Below the pieces are notes generated by a model. The model did not search any database. It saw only the letters and a program-made list of their open reading frames with translations, and was not told the DNA's origin. A DNA stretch of 8,191 bases from Bacteroidales bacterium (lineage in GTDB: Bacteria; Bacteroidota; Bacteroidia; Bacteroidales; UBA932): the NCBI GenBank assembly GCA_023230265.1, contig JALNXR010000082.1, positions 1-8,191 on the forward strand. Direction: 5' to 3'. The translations under genes were made by a program, and so were the position numbers. This document shows positions 1-6,354 of this stretch, in pieces (within the stretch, counting starts at the first letter, position 1; each line of letters opens with the position of its first letter).

Positions 1-494
1 TGCTTGCTGGAGAGTGTAAGATATGACAATCTCTCCATAGCCACCTCCTCTGCGTGCGACGGGCCGCTGATCACTCCTATGAGGTCATAGGGAACTTTAT
101 GCCTGAGATTGAAATATTCAGCTATTGTGATATTCTCCTCAGGGATCATACCCTTGATTGCCGAGATTATGAATTTGTTTTGGAGTAACTCACTTTTCAG
201 CGGGGCCACCTCAGCCGGAAAAAAGGCGGATGGGACACAGAAAAGTATAATATCTGCACTGCTGACAGCCTCGTTGACATCAACAGTGAGTAAGAGTCTC
301 GAGGGGTCAAAAGAGATTTCCCGGCTATAGAATGGATTGTGTCCATTCTGCATTATATATTCAGCTATCTGTTCACTTCTTACATACCAGACAACCCGGG
401 AGTGGTTCTCAAGAAGTAGTTTCACAAGAGAGGTGGCCCAGCTCCCGCTTCCAATCATTGCCACCCTTCTCTCCTTATTAAATATATTCTCCAT
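1..494 (-). CDS. gpsA: Glycerol-3-phosphate dehydrogenase [NAD(P)+], N-terminal part (3' end outside window)
   Basis: Cytosolic enzyme that reduces dihydroxyacetone phosphate to sn-glycerol 3-phosphate with NAD(P)H, supplying the backbone of phospholipids. Only the first 164 codons are present; the frame runs off the left edge. I read the frame from the minus strand. The N-terminus shows the Rossmann dinucleotide loop GSGSWATS (about residues 15-22), then CVPSAF (86-91), SAIKG (111-115, with Lys114 matching the conserved lysine of the family) and SGPSHAEE (143-150). These come in the order and spacing expected of GpsA, and what is visible is roughly the NAD-binding half of a protein usually about 330 residues long. 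The start is the ATG at 494, ten residues before the first beta strand; a -7 promoter box lies 7 bases upstream of it. It diverges from mqnC. The call is firm; only the C-terminal half is unseen. Confidence 0.93.
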   Translation of the reverse strand, partial: MENIFNKERRVAMIGSGSWATSLVKLLLENHSRVVWYVRSEQIAEYIMQNGHNPFYSREISFDPSRLLLTVDVNEAVSSADIILFCVPSAFFPAEVAPLKSELLQNKFIISAIKGMIPEENITIAEYFNLRHKVPYDLIGVISGPSHAEEVAMERLSYLTLSSK

Positions 495-501
495 ATAGAT
501 A

Positions 502-536
502 CAAATATATCCATTTTTGAGATATATCTAAACAAA
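502..536 (-). promoter_or_regulatory. Bacteroidota-type promoter for gpsA
   Basis: On the minus strand, TATATTTG (509-502) is an exact match to the TAnnTTTG -7 element, and a TTTG (536-533) lies upstream as a candidate -33 element. The 23-base spacer is somewhat longer than the usual 19-21. Only 7 bases separate the -7 box from the gpsA ATG, so the transcript would start at or within a few bases of the start codon. The box matches; its use is inferred. Confidence 0.6.
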
Positions 537-550
537 AACATATACTTTTG
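516..550 (+). promoter_or_regulatory. Bacteroidota-type promoter for mqnC
   Basis: TACTTTTG at 543-550 matches the TAnnTTTG -7 element, with a TTTG at 516-519 as possible -33 element and the same 23-base spacer as the opposing gpsA promoter. The expected transcript start, around 555-558, leaves a leader of only about a dozen bases before the ATG at 569. It also excludes the in-frame TTG at 548 as a translation start, because that codon lies inside the promoter. Confidence 0.55.
520..529. promoter_or_regulatory. 10-bp palindrome between divergent gpsA and mqnC promoters
   Basis: AGATATATCT is a perfect 10-bp palindrome. TTTTTG (514-519) directly precedes it and CAAAAA (533-538) follows after three bases, which extends the symmetry. 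It sits between the two -33 elements, where a bound protein would affect both genes. The symmetry is seen; a role as operator is inference, and in an AT-rich spacer it may be chance. Confidence 0.25.
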
Positions 551-568
551 TTTTTGGAAAAGCTTAGT

Positions 569-1663
569 ATGAAAGATGTTAACAAATTATACAATAAGGC
601 TTTGGCAGGAGAATTTCTCTCTGTCAGGGAGGGAAAAGAGCTATACACCCGGACTCCTTCTTCACAACTCTTCTATCTTGCCGACCAGATAAGATTTAAA
701 AAAAATCCGCTAAGGAGGGTGAGTTGGCAGATCGATCTGAATGTAAACTATACCAATGTCTGCATATCAGGATGCCTGTTCTGCAATTTCCACTGCCGTC
801 CTTCGCAGCGGCAATCAGCCTACACTCTGACCAAAGAACAATTACAGGAAAAAATCAACCTGGTGAGAGAGGCCGGAGGAGATCAGCTTCTGTTACAGGG
901 AGGTCTCCATCCTAATTATGATATTGAATTCTACGAGAATATGCTCCGCACGATCAGGGAGATATCCCCGGGAATCAAGCTGAATGCACTTGGGCCTCCC
1001 GAAATTGCACACATCTCCCGTATAAGCGGTATAACCATGACAGAAACAATAAAAAGGCTGATAGATGCAGGGCTGGACTCTCTTCCAGGTGCGGGTGCAG
1101 AGATATTGTCTGACAGGGTCAGAAAGATAATCTCACCCTCAAAACCGGATGCCCACTCCTGGGAAAAAGTTATGAGAGAGGCTCATAAACTTGGAATTGG
1201 GACTACTTCAACAATGGTTTACGGACATCTCGAGACTTTGGAAGAGAGGTTAGACCATCTGGTATTGCTAAGATCCATTCAGGCTGACAAACCTGCAGAA
1301 GCTCCAGGATTCAGGGCCTTCATAGGTTGGCCGATGCAGTTAAAAAAAACCAGGCTTCTGGAGAAATATCCTCTCTCTCCTCCCTCTATGCTCGAAAACC
1401 TGAAAATGGTGGCAATCTCCAGAATCATGCTGATCAATGTACCTCATATACAGGTATCCTGGCTGACCATTGGCCCCCGGACGGCCCAGCTTGCTCTTCA
1501 CTGCGGGGCTGATGACATGGGATCGGTTATGATTGAGGAGAATGTTGTCTCCTCCGCCGGTTCACATTTCAGAATGGTGCCTGATGAGATGGAAAGATGT
1601 ATCAGAGAGGCAGGGTTTGATCCCTGGCAGAGGAATCAGGACTACACTCCTGTTTTGAAATAA
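569..1663 (+). CDS. mqnC: Cyclic dehypoxanthinyl futalosine synthase (radical SAM), futalosine menaquinone pathway
   Basis: Radical SAM enzyme that cyclises dehypoxanthine futalosine in the futalosine route to menaquinone, in the cytosol. The 364-residue protein has the radical SAM cluster motif CISGCLFC (Cys65, Cys69, Cys72; CX3CX2C), followed by the LLQGGLHP segment. Near the C-terminus it carries WLTIGPRTAQLAL, GADDMGSVMIEENVV and SSAGS. The MIEENVV stretch is what I expect in MqnC rather than in the related aminofutalosine synthase MqnE, and the length fits MqnC. I chose ATG 569; an upstream TTG at 548 would add seven residues but lies in the -7 promoter box. No Shine-Dalgarno is evident. 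It stands alone on the plus strand, and no other mqn gene is in the window. Its last 62 bases overlap the 3' end of rnhA on the other strand. The family call is strong; a role in menaquinone synthesis follows from the family. Confidence 0.92.
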   Translation: MKDVNKLYNKALAGEFLSVREGKELYTRTPSSQLFYLADQIRFKKNPLRRVSWQIDLNVNYTNVCISGCLFCNFHCRPSQRQSAYTLTKEQLQEKINLVREAGGDQLLLQGGLHPNYDIEFYENMLRTIREISPGIKLNALGPPEIAHISRISGITMTETIKRLIDAGLDSLPGAGAEILSDRVRKIISPSKPDAHSWEKVMREAHKLGIGTTSTMVYGHLETLEERLDHLVLLRSIQADKPAEAPGFRAFIGWPMQLKKTRLLEKYPLSPPSMLENLKMVAISRIMLINVPHIQVSWLTIGPRTAQLALHCGADDMGSVMIEENVVSSAGSHFRMVPDEMERCIREAGFDPWQRNQDYTPVLK

Positions 1664-2102
1664 CATAACCTTCGTCTTCCGGAAGACCGTCTTTTAATGA
1701 GGCCTCAACGGCAAGCTTGTCACATCTTTCATTTTCAGGATGCCCGGAATGTCCCTTTATCCACACAAAGCTGACTTTGTGCTTTCTGAAAACAGAAATA
1801 AAACGGATCCAGAGATCTGGATTGAGAATTTTCCGGAAACCTTTTCTCTCCCATTCAAAAAGCCACCCTTTATTGACGGCGTTACACACATATAAAGAAT
1901 CGCTGTATACTGTAACAGTGGAACCGTTCTTTTTAAGTGCCTCCAGTGCAATTATCACAGCTAAAAGCTCCATACGGTTGTTTGTTGTTAACCTGTAACC
2001 TCCTGAAAGTTCTTTATAGTGACTTCCGGATCTTAGAATCACACCGTATCCTCCGGGCCCCGGATTGCCTCTGGAAGCCCCGTCTGTGAATGCGTTAATC
2101 AT
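1602..2102 (-). CDS. rnhA: Ribonuclease HI
   Basis: Cleaves the RNA strand of RNA-DNA hybrids (R-loops, primers, misincorporation intermediates) using two metal ions. All catalytic residues are visible: Asp7 in FTDGASRGNPGPGG, Glu45 in RMELLAV, Asp68 in YSDSLYV, His121 in GHSGHPEN and Asp128 in ERCDKLA. The core ends near residue 146 (EDEGY), about the length of E. coli RNase HI. A hydrophilic tail of about 20 residues follows, rich in Ser, Asp and Gln, and does not look like part of the fold. That tail is encoded almost wholly by the antisense of the mqnC 3' end. The start ATG at 2102 lies just upstream of the pdxA stop (8-base overlap, AATGATTAA), so translation is probably coupled to pdxA. 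Very secure call. Confidence 0.96.
   Translation of the reverse strand: MINAFTDGASRGNPGPGGYGVILRSGSHYKELSGGYRLTTNNRMELLAVIIALEALKKNGSTVTVYSDSLYVCNAVNKGWLFEWERKGFRKILNPDLWIRFISVFRKHKVSFVWIKGHSGHPENERCDKLAVEASLKDGLPEDEGYVISKQECSPDSSARDQTLPL
1674..1687. terminator. 14-bp perfect palindrome after mqnC, possible weak terminator
   Basis: GTCTTCCGGAAGAC starts 10 bases after the mqnC stop codon and is followed by CGTCTTTT. On the plus-strand transcript it could fold as a 5-bp stem with a CCGG loop before a short T run. It lies within rnhA codons (around residues 139-143), so the palindrome may simply be coding sequence. It is the only candidate for ending mqnC transcription before it runs further antisense to rnhA. 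Confidence 0.2.
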
Positions 2103-3144
2103 TTAGGTTGACAGGCTGAAGAGAGTTAGCAATCAGCTGATCGTAATCTTTTCTGTTTCTACTGATATCGCATGCAGTATATATAGCTGCAATCATTGAG
2201 GAGTGGCTGGCAAGGTTTTTACCGGCCAGATCATAGGCCGTACCGTGATCCGGAGAGGTTCTCACAACAGGAAGTCCTGCAGTAAAGTTAACTCCACATT
2301 CAAAGGAGAGTGTTTTGAACGGTATGAGTCCCTGATCGTGGTACATTGCCATAACTGCATCGTATTTTCTAAATTCTCCGGCTGCAAAAAAACCATCCGG
2401 AGAAAAGGGACCGAATACAAGCAGACCTTTATCCCTCAACTCCCTGAGAGCCGGGTTTATGACATTTTCCTCCTCATCCCCGGTGAGCCCGTTATCCCCT
2501 GCATGAGGATTGAGACCCAGAACTGCGATTTTTGGTTTTGGAATTGCAAAGTCTCTTCTCAGAGATTGGTCCATAAGTATGATCTTATCCATTATCAGCT
2601 TTGGAGTGAGACTGGCAGATATCTGTGATACGGGAATATGGTTTGTGACAACACCAATCTTAATAACCTGCGACACCATGAACATGAGAGAACTTCCTGC
2701 TCCGAAACTGTCAGTGAGGTACTCTGTGTGACCTTTAAAAGCGAAACCGTTTCTGGAAACTTCGTATTTATTAAAAGGAGCTGTAACCAAAGCATCCAGA
2801 TATCCCCCCTTTAACTCTTTCACAGCCTCTTCAAGTGCCTTAAGAGCCCCTTTTCCGCCCTCTTCGTTCTGCTTCCCGGGTTCCGGTACCACAGAATCGG
2901 GAATACAGTTTACAACATTGATGCGCCTGGGATGTGCCTCTCTTGCACTGTTTATAAGATTTGCGGGAAAGTTCTCCACCTCAGTGATCATTTTTTTATA
3001 ATATCCTAATATCTTGGATGATCCGTAAAGCACCGGTGTGCATAGATCCAGAACTCTCTGATCAGAGAGAGCCTTAATTATCACTTCATATGAAATTCCG
3101 TTTGCATCTCCCTGGGTGATACCAATTACTATCTTGTTATTCAT
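2095..3144 (-). CDS. pdxA: 4-hydroxythreonine-4-phosphate dehydrogenase
   Basis: NAD-dependent, metal-requiring oxidation of 4-phosphohydroxy-L-threonine, whose product PdxJ condenses with deoxyxylulose 5-phosphate to make pyridoxine 5'-phosphate (vitamin B6, DXP-dependent route). The 349-residue protein starts with the family signature ITQGDANGIS (residues 9-18). The three metal-binding histidines are in place: His139 in KGHTEYLTD, His214 in LNPHAGDNG and His269 in MYHDQGLIPFK. The signature VRTSPDHGTAYDLAG follows at about 294-308. I start at ATG 3144 because the family begins a few residues before ITQGD. The open frame continues to 3300, but that extension would run over the start of recG and contains no family sequence. 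First gene of a two-gene unit with rnhA; divergent from recG. I found no exact TAnnTTTG box for it. The best near matches on the minus strand are TAAATTTTG (3187-3179, one base too long) and TATCTTTC (3177-3170). Confidence 0.95.
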   Translation of the reverse strand: MNNKIVIGITQGDANGISYEVIIKALSDQRVLDLCTPVLYGSSKILGYYKKMITEVENFPANLINSAREAHPRRINVVNCIPDSVVPEPGKQNEEGGKGALKALEEAVKELKGGYLDALVTAPFNKYEVSRNGFAFKGHTEYLTDSFGAGSSLMFMVSQVIKIGVVTNHIPVSQISASLTPKLIMDKIILMDQSLRRDFAIPKPKIAVLGLNPHAGDNGLTGDEEENVINPALRELRDKGLLVFGPFSPDGFFAAGEFRKYDAVMAMYHDQGLIPFKTLSFECGVNFTAGLPVVRTSPDHGTAYDLAGKNLASHSSMIAAIYTACDISRNRKDYDQLIANSLQPVNLND

Positions 3145-3162
3145 CGGATTTACTGTAATAAA

Positions 3163-3209
3163 AAATTTGTGAAAGATACAAAATTTAGATAAGATTACTA
3201 AATTTGTGA
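3163..3209. repeat. Direct repeat of AAATTTGTGA in the pdxA-recG spacer
   Basis: The 10-mer AAATTTGTGA occurs at 3163-3172 and again at 3200-3209, 37 bases apart. The second copy overlaps the recG -7 box. Both copies are exact. The spacing is not a whole number of helical turns by any strict measure, and the sequence is AT-rich, so this may be chance or two copies of a protein-binding site. Confidence 0.25.
3199..3206 (+). promoter_or_regulatory. -7 promoter element for recG
   Basis: TAAATTTG matches TAnnTTTG exactly and ends 5 bases before the ATG at 3212. A transcript starting at the usual distance would have no leader or almost none. No TTTG stands at the usual -33 distance; the nearest is at 3166-3169, too far away. 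If the box is used, GTG 3206 overlaps it and cannot be the start. Confidence 0.45.
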
Positions 3210-3211
3210 TT

Positions 3212-5317
3212 ATGACATCTGTATTGGACACCGATATCAAATTCCTCCCGGGTGTGGGTCCAAAGAGAGCAGAGGTTCTTTTTAAAGAGCTCAATATCAA
3301 AAACTGGCGTGATCTGCTCTATACTTTTCCATTCCGGTATCTGGACAGAACCAGAATCTACTCTGTATCGGAGGTCGATTCGGGAATGAGTTATATTCAG
3401 CTGAGAGGCAGGATAACCAGGATCAATGTTATAGGAGAAAAGAGCCCGGCAAGAAGGCTGGTAGCATCTCTATCAGACAGCACAGGGGTGATTGACCTGA
3501 TTTTTTTCCAGGGTATAAAATGGATGAAGGATCGCCTTAAGATAAACAACGAGTATATTGTCTTTGGTAAACCATCCATTTTCAACCAATCTCTCAATCT
3601 TGTCCATCCGGAAGTAGATCCGGTAACTGAAGAGAACCCTCTATATGTCGGGAACATGATCGGGGTGTATCCCTCTACAGAAAAGCTCAGAAACACAGGG
3701 ATAAGCAATAAACAGCTTGCCAGGATGGTTGCAGTTGCCCTTAAACAGACTCAGGATCTCATCCCTGAGTCACTCCCCGGTTATATACTTGCAGAAAAGA
3801 ATCTTATGCCTTTGAGAAGTGCTATACAAAATATCCACTTTCCCGTTAATCAGCGTGTACTTCTGCAGGCTCAGTTCAGGCTTAAATTTGAGGAGCTCTT
3901 CTATCTGGAACTCTCTCTCCTGAGAATAAAAACAATAAGGGAGACAAACAACAAAGGTTTTGGATTCCCCAGAGTGGGAGAATTCTTTAATTACTGCTTT
4001 GACAAGATTCCATTCGAACTGACCGGAGCACAGAAGAGAGTGATTAAGGAGATCCGGGGTGATATGATAAGCGGCAGGCAGATGAACAGGCTGCTGCAGG
4101 GAGATGTAGGGAGCGGCAAGACCATGGTTGCTCTGTTGTGTGCGCTCCTTGCTGCCGACAATGGTTACCAGTCATGCATTATGGCCCCTACAGAGGTTCT
4201 TGCCAACCAGCACTATAATTCTGTCTCAAAAATCATTCAGGGGAGCGGGCTTGAGATTTCTTTACTCACAGGAAGCACTAAATCTGCAGCCAGAAAAGAG
4301 ATTTTGGAAAAGCTGGAAAATGGCACAATAAATATATTGTTTGGCACTCATGCCCTGATTGAGGATAAGGTAAAATTCAACAGACTTGGATTTGCTGTAA
4401 TTGATGAACAACACCGGTTTGGGGTGGAACAGAGAGCCCGGCTATGGAGTAAGTCTGATGAATTGCCTCACATTCTGGTTATGACGGCAACTCCAATCCC
4501 GCGGACACTTGCCATGACCCTGTATGGTGATCTGGATGTATCTGTCATTGACGAGATGCCTCCCGGACGGAAAGGGGTAAGAACTATACATGCTTCCGAA
4601 AATCAGCGGGATAGAATAAGAGAGTTCATCAGGGAACAGATAGCTTCCGGCAATCAGGTTTTTATTGTATATCCCCTGATCAAGGAGAGCGAAAAGATGG
4701 ATTACAAAAACCTGGAAGAGGGCTACGAAAATGTTCTTAAGCATTTTCCGCCTGATCGTTATAAAGTCGCTGTGGTGCATGGTCAGCAGAAGAGCGATGA
4801 AAAAACCGGAAATATGGAACTTTTTGTAAGCGGCAAAGCGAACATTTTGGTATCCACATCGGTTATAGAGGTGGGTGTGGATGTTCCTAATGCAACTGTT
4901 ATGGTGATCGAGAGTGCTGAGAGATTCGGCCTTTCACAGCTTCATCAGCTAAGAGGGAGGGTTGGCAGAGGATCAGAAAGCTCATACTGCATACTTATGA
5001 CTGATTATAAACTGAGTAAGGAGTCCAGACAGAGGGTTGACCTCATGTGTTCAACCCAGGATGGTTTTGAACTTGCAGAAGCCGATCTCAGAATGAGAGG
5101 TCCCGGGGACATTGAGGGCACGCAGCAGAGCGGACTCCCTCTTGTACTTAACATTGCATCTCTCTCAAAGGACACAATGATCCTGGAGGATGCAAGGAGG
5201 TATGCAACAACGGTACTGGAAGAAGATCCTCAACTCTCTGCAGATAAGAACAGAAACCTCAGAAATCAGTTAGAAAACATGAAGCAGGAGGTAAGGGATT
5301 ATTCGCAGATAAGCTGA
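3212..5317 (+). CDS. recG: ATP-dependent DNA helicase RecG
   Basis: Branch-migrating double-strand DNA translocase that regresses stalled replication forks and processes Holliday junctions and D-loops. The 701-residue protein opens with IKFLPGVGPKRAE (about 9-21), the typical N-terminal segment. The wedge/OB domain follows (roughly 55-150). The superfamily 2 motor motifs are Walker A GDVGSGKT (297-304), Walker B DEQHRFG (398-404), motif III TATPIPRTLAM (425-435) and motif VI QLRGRVGRG (579-587). The C-terminal TRG region with ADLRMRGPGDIEGTQQSG (about 624-641) couples ATP hydrolysis to movement. Length is normal for the family. ATG 3212 is preferred over GTG 3206, two codons upstream, which falls inside the -7 promoter box. 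Transcribed alone from a spacer shared with pdxA. The next gene downstream appears to belong to inserted DNA. Confidence 0.97.
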   Translation: MTSVLDTDIKFLPGVGPKRAEVLFKELNIKNWRDLLYTFPFRYLDRTRIYSVSEVDSGMSYIQLRGRITRINVIGEKSPARRLVASLSDSTGVIDLIFFQGIKWMKDRLKINNEYIVFGKPSIFNQSLNLVHPEVDPVTEENPLYVGNMIGVYPSTEKLRNTGISNKQLARMVAVALKQTQDLIPESLPGYILAEKNLMPLRSAIQNIHFPVNQRVLLQAQFRLKFEELFYLELSLLRIKTIRETNNKGFGFPRVGEFFNYCFDKIPFELTGAQKRVIKEIRGDMISGRQMNRLLQGDVGSGKTMVALLCALLAADNGYQSCIMAPTEVLANQHYNSVSKIIQGSGLEISLLTGSTKSAARKEILEKLENGTINILFGTHALIEDKVKFNRLGFAVIDEQHRFGVEQRARLWSKSDELPHILVMTATPIPRTLAMTLYGDLDVSVIDEMPPGRKGVRTIHASENQRDRIREFIREQIASGNQVFIVYPLIKESEKMDYKNLEEGYENVLKHFPPDRYKVAVVHGQQKSDEKTGNMELFVSGKANILVSTSVIEVGVDVPNATVMVIESAERFGLSQLHQLRGRVGRGSESSYCILMTDYKLSKESRQRVDLMCSTQDGFELAEADLRMRGPGDIEGTQQSGLPLVLNIASLSKDTMILEDARRYATTVLEEDPQLSADKNRNLRNQLENMKQEVRDYSQIS

Positions 5318-5330
5318 TAAGTTAGCTTAT
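5309..5330. terminator. Hairpin at the recG stop codon
   Basis: ATAAGCT (5309-5315) and AGCTTAT (5324-5330) form a perfect 7-bp inverted repeat with an 8-base loop holding the rest of the stop codon. No T run follows, and the stem is AT-rich, so as an intrinsic terminator it is weak. It may instead be a palindromic mark at the edge of the AT-richer segment that follows. Confidence 0.25.
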
Positions 5331-5416
5331 AATACACAAAGTTAATATTAAGATTGTTGGAGTTCATTTATTAAAAACCCCGGCTGATGGGGGGAATATA
5401 TCAGGATTGAAAGCGT
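5331..5416. other. Spacer between recG and the RhuM-family gene
   Basis: No gene is visible. The notable element is CCCC (5378-5381), a 7-base GGCTGAT spacer, then a run of six G (5389-5394), which could pair as a short GC hairpin in an otherwise AT-rich stretch. I find no TAnnTTTG box here and no Shine-Dalgarno for the next gene. So how the RhuM gene is transcribed is unclear; readthrough from recG is possible. Confidence 0.3.
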
Positions 5417-6271
5417 ATGAGTAATGAAATTATTATATATTATCCGAACGAATATGCCGAACATATTGAGGTATGGATTGAAGATGAAACCGTTTGGTTA
5501 TCACAAACACAAATGGCAATGCTTTTTAGTCAAACTAAACAGAATATAAGTTTACACATCAATAATTGCTTTAAAGAAGGAGAGCTGGAAAAGGCCTCAA
5601 CCGTCAAGGAATCCTTGACTGTTCAAAAAGAAGGTGATCGAAATGTAAAGCGTAAAATTGAATACTACAACTTAGATGTCATTATTTCGGTTGGCTATCG
5701 TGTAAAATCAAAACAAGGCACACAATTCCGGATTTGGGCAACTAATGTTCTAAGAGATTATTTATTAAAAGGTTATGCTCTCAATCAAAGGATTAACAGA
5801 ATCGAAAACAGTGTGGAAAACCTTGGAAAAAAGGTTGATGCCATTTCTCTGCAAATTAAATCAGTCGAAATTCCTAACCATGGTGTATTTTTTGACGGAC
5901 AGGTATTCGATGCATATGAATTAGCCTCTAAAATCATTCGCAATGCAAAAAAAAGCATCGTATTAATCGACAACTATATTGACGAAAATTCACTTACCAT
6001 TTTAAGCAAGAAAAATCAAGAAGTTAGCGTTTTGCTATTATCTAAAAATGTTACGAAACAAATACTGCTTGATGTGCTAAAAGCCAATACCCAATATGGG
6101 AATTTTGAAATCAAAGCCTTTGATAAAAGTCACGACCGTTTTTTAATCATTGACGAAACTGATATTTACCACCTTGGGGCATCCTTAAAAGATTTGGGCA
6201 AAAAATGGTTTGCCTTTTCAAAACTGGACAAAAGCTCTGTGGACAACATTCTAAAAGCAGTTGGTAAATGA
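5417..6271 (+). CDS. RhuM-family protein with C-terminal phospholipase-D-like domain
   Basis: The N-terminal half is the RhuM domain (named after a gene in Salmonella pathogenicity island 3; biochemical role not established). It carries VWLSQTQMAMLF (27-38), TKQNISLHINNCFKEGEL (40-57), EYYNLDVIISVGYRVKS (82-98) and GTQFRIWATNVLRDYL (101-116). The QTQMAMLF..TKQNISLH part reads like a helix-turn-helix. Residues about 120-150 look like a coiled coil. The C-terminal half (about 158-284) resembles a PLD fold: SHDRFLIID fits HxKxxxxD (His239, Asp246) but with Arg241 in place of Lys, followed by YHLGASLKDLGKK (251-263). This suggests DNA recognition joined to a nuclease-like or degenerate PLD module. 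The gene is visibly AT-richer than its neighbours and favours TTA for leucine, where recG and nfo favour CTT, CTC and CTG, suggesting transfer. RhuM genes are often found near type I restriction systems; none is intact here. Domain call confident, function unknown. Confidence 0.85.
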   Translation: MSNEIIIYYPNEYAEHIEVWIEDETVWLSQTQMAMLFSQTKQNISLHINNCFKEGELEKASTVKESLTVQKEGDRNVKRKIEYYNLDVIISVGYRVKSKQGTQFRIWATNVLRDYLLKGYALNQRINRIENSVENLGKKVDAISLQIKSVEIPNHGVFFDGQVFDAYELASKIIRNAKKSIVLIDNYIDENSLTILSKKNQEVSVLLLSKNVTKQILLDVLKANTQYGNFEIKAFDKSHDRFLIIDETDIYHLGASLKDLGKKWFAFSKLDKSSVDNILKAVGK

Positions 6272-6321
6272 ATAAATACAGCGAAAATGAAGCGGAAAAA
6301 GAGATATTCATTACACTTTGA
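6268..6321 (+). pseudogene. 17-codon frame coupled to the RhuM gene; possible remnant of a lost downstream gene
   Basis: The ATG overlaps the RhuM stop (AATGA), the classic arrangement of translationally coupled genes. It reads MNKYSENEAEKEIFITL and then stops at 6319-6321. The sequence is hydrophilic and resembles the beginning of a larger soluble protein more than a complete product. By recall only, some type I restriction subunits begin similarly, but 17 residues cannot prove that. It ends 33 bases before nfo. My reading is the broken 5' end of the gene that once followed the RhuM gene; the alternative is a meaningless short frame. Confidence 0.3.
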
Positions 6322-6354
6322 ATAATGAGCCAAAACGAATAAATTCAATAAACA

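Noticed and set aside
548..568. In-frame TTG start giving seven more MqnC residues
   Set aside because: The codon lies within the TACTTTTG -7 box, so it would not be in the mRNA; the ATG at 569 gives a normal-length protein.
2203..2628. 141-codon open frame antisense to pdxA
   Set aside because: Covered by pdxA, whose metal ligands and signature lie on the other strand; the translation has no recognisable domain.
3145..3300. Upstream extension of pdxA by 52 codons
   Set aside because: It would overlap the recG start region and has no PdxA family sequence; the family begins just before the ITQGD motif, matching ATG 3144.
4442..4780. 112-codon open frame antisense to recG
   Set aside because: It lies wholly within strongly conserved recG helicase sequence and shows no recognisable protein motif.
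5331..6354. Insertion sequence or integron around the RhuM gene
   Set aside because: No transposase, integrase, terminal inverted repeats at both edges or convincing target duplication could be found.
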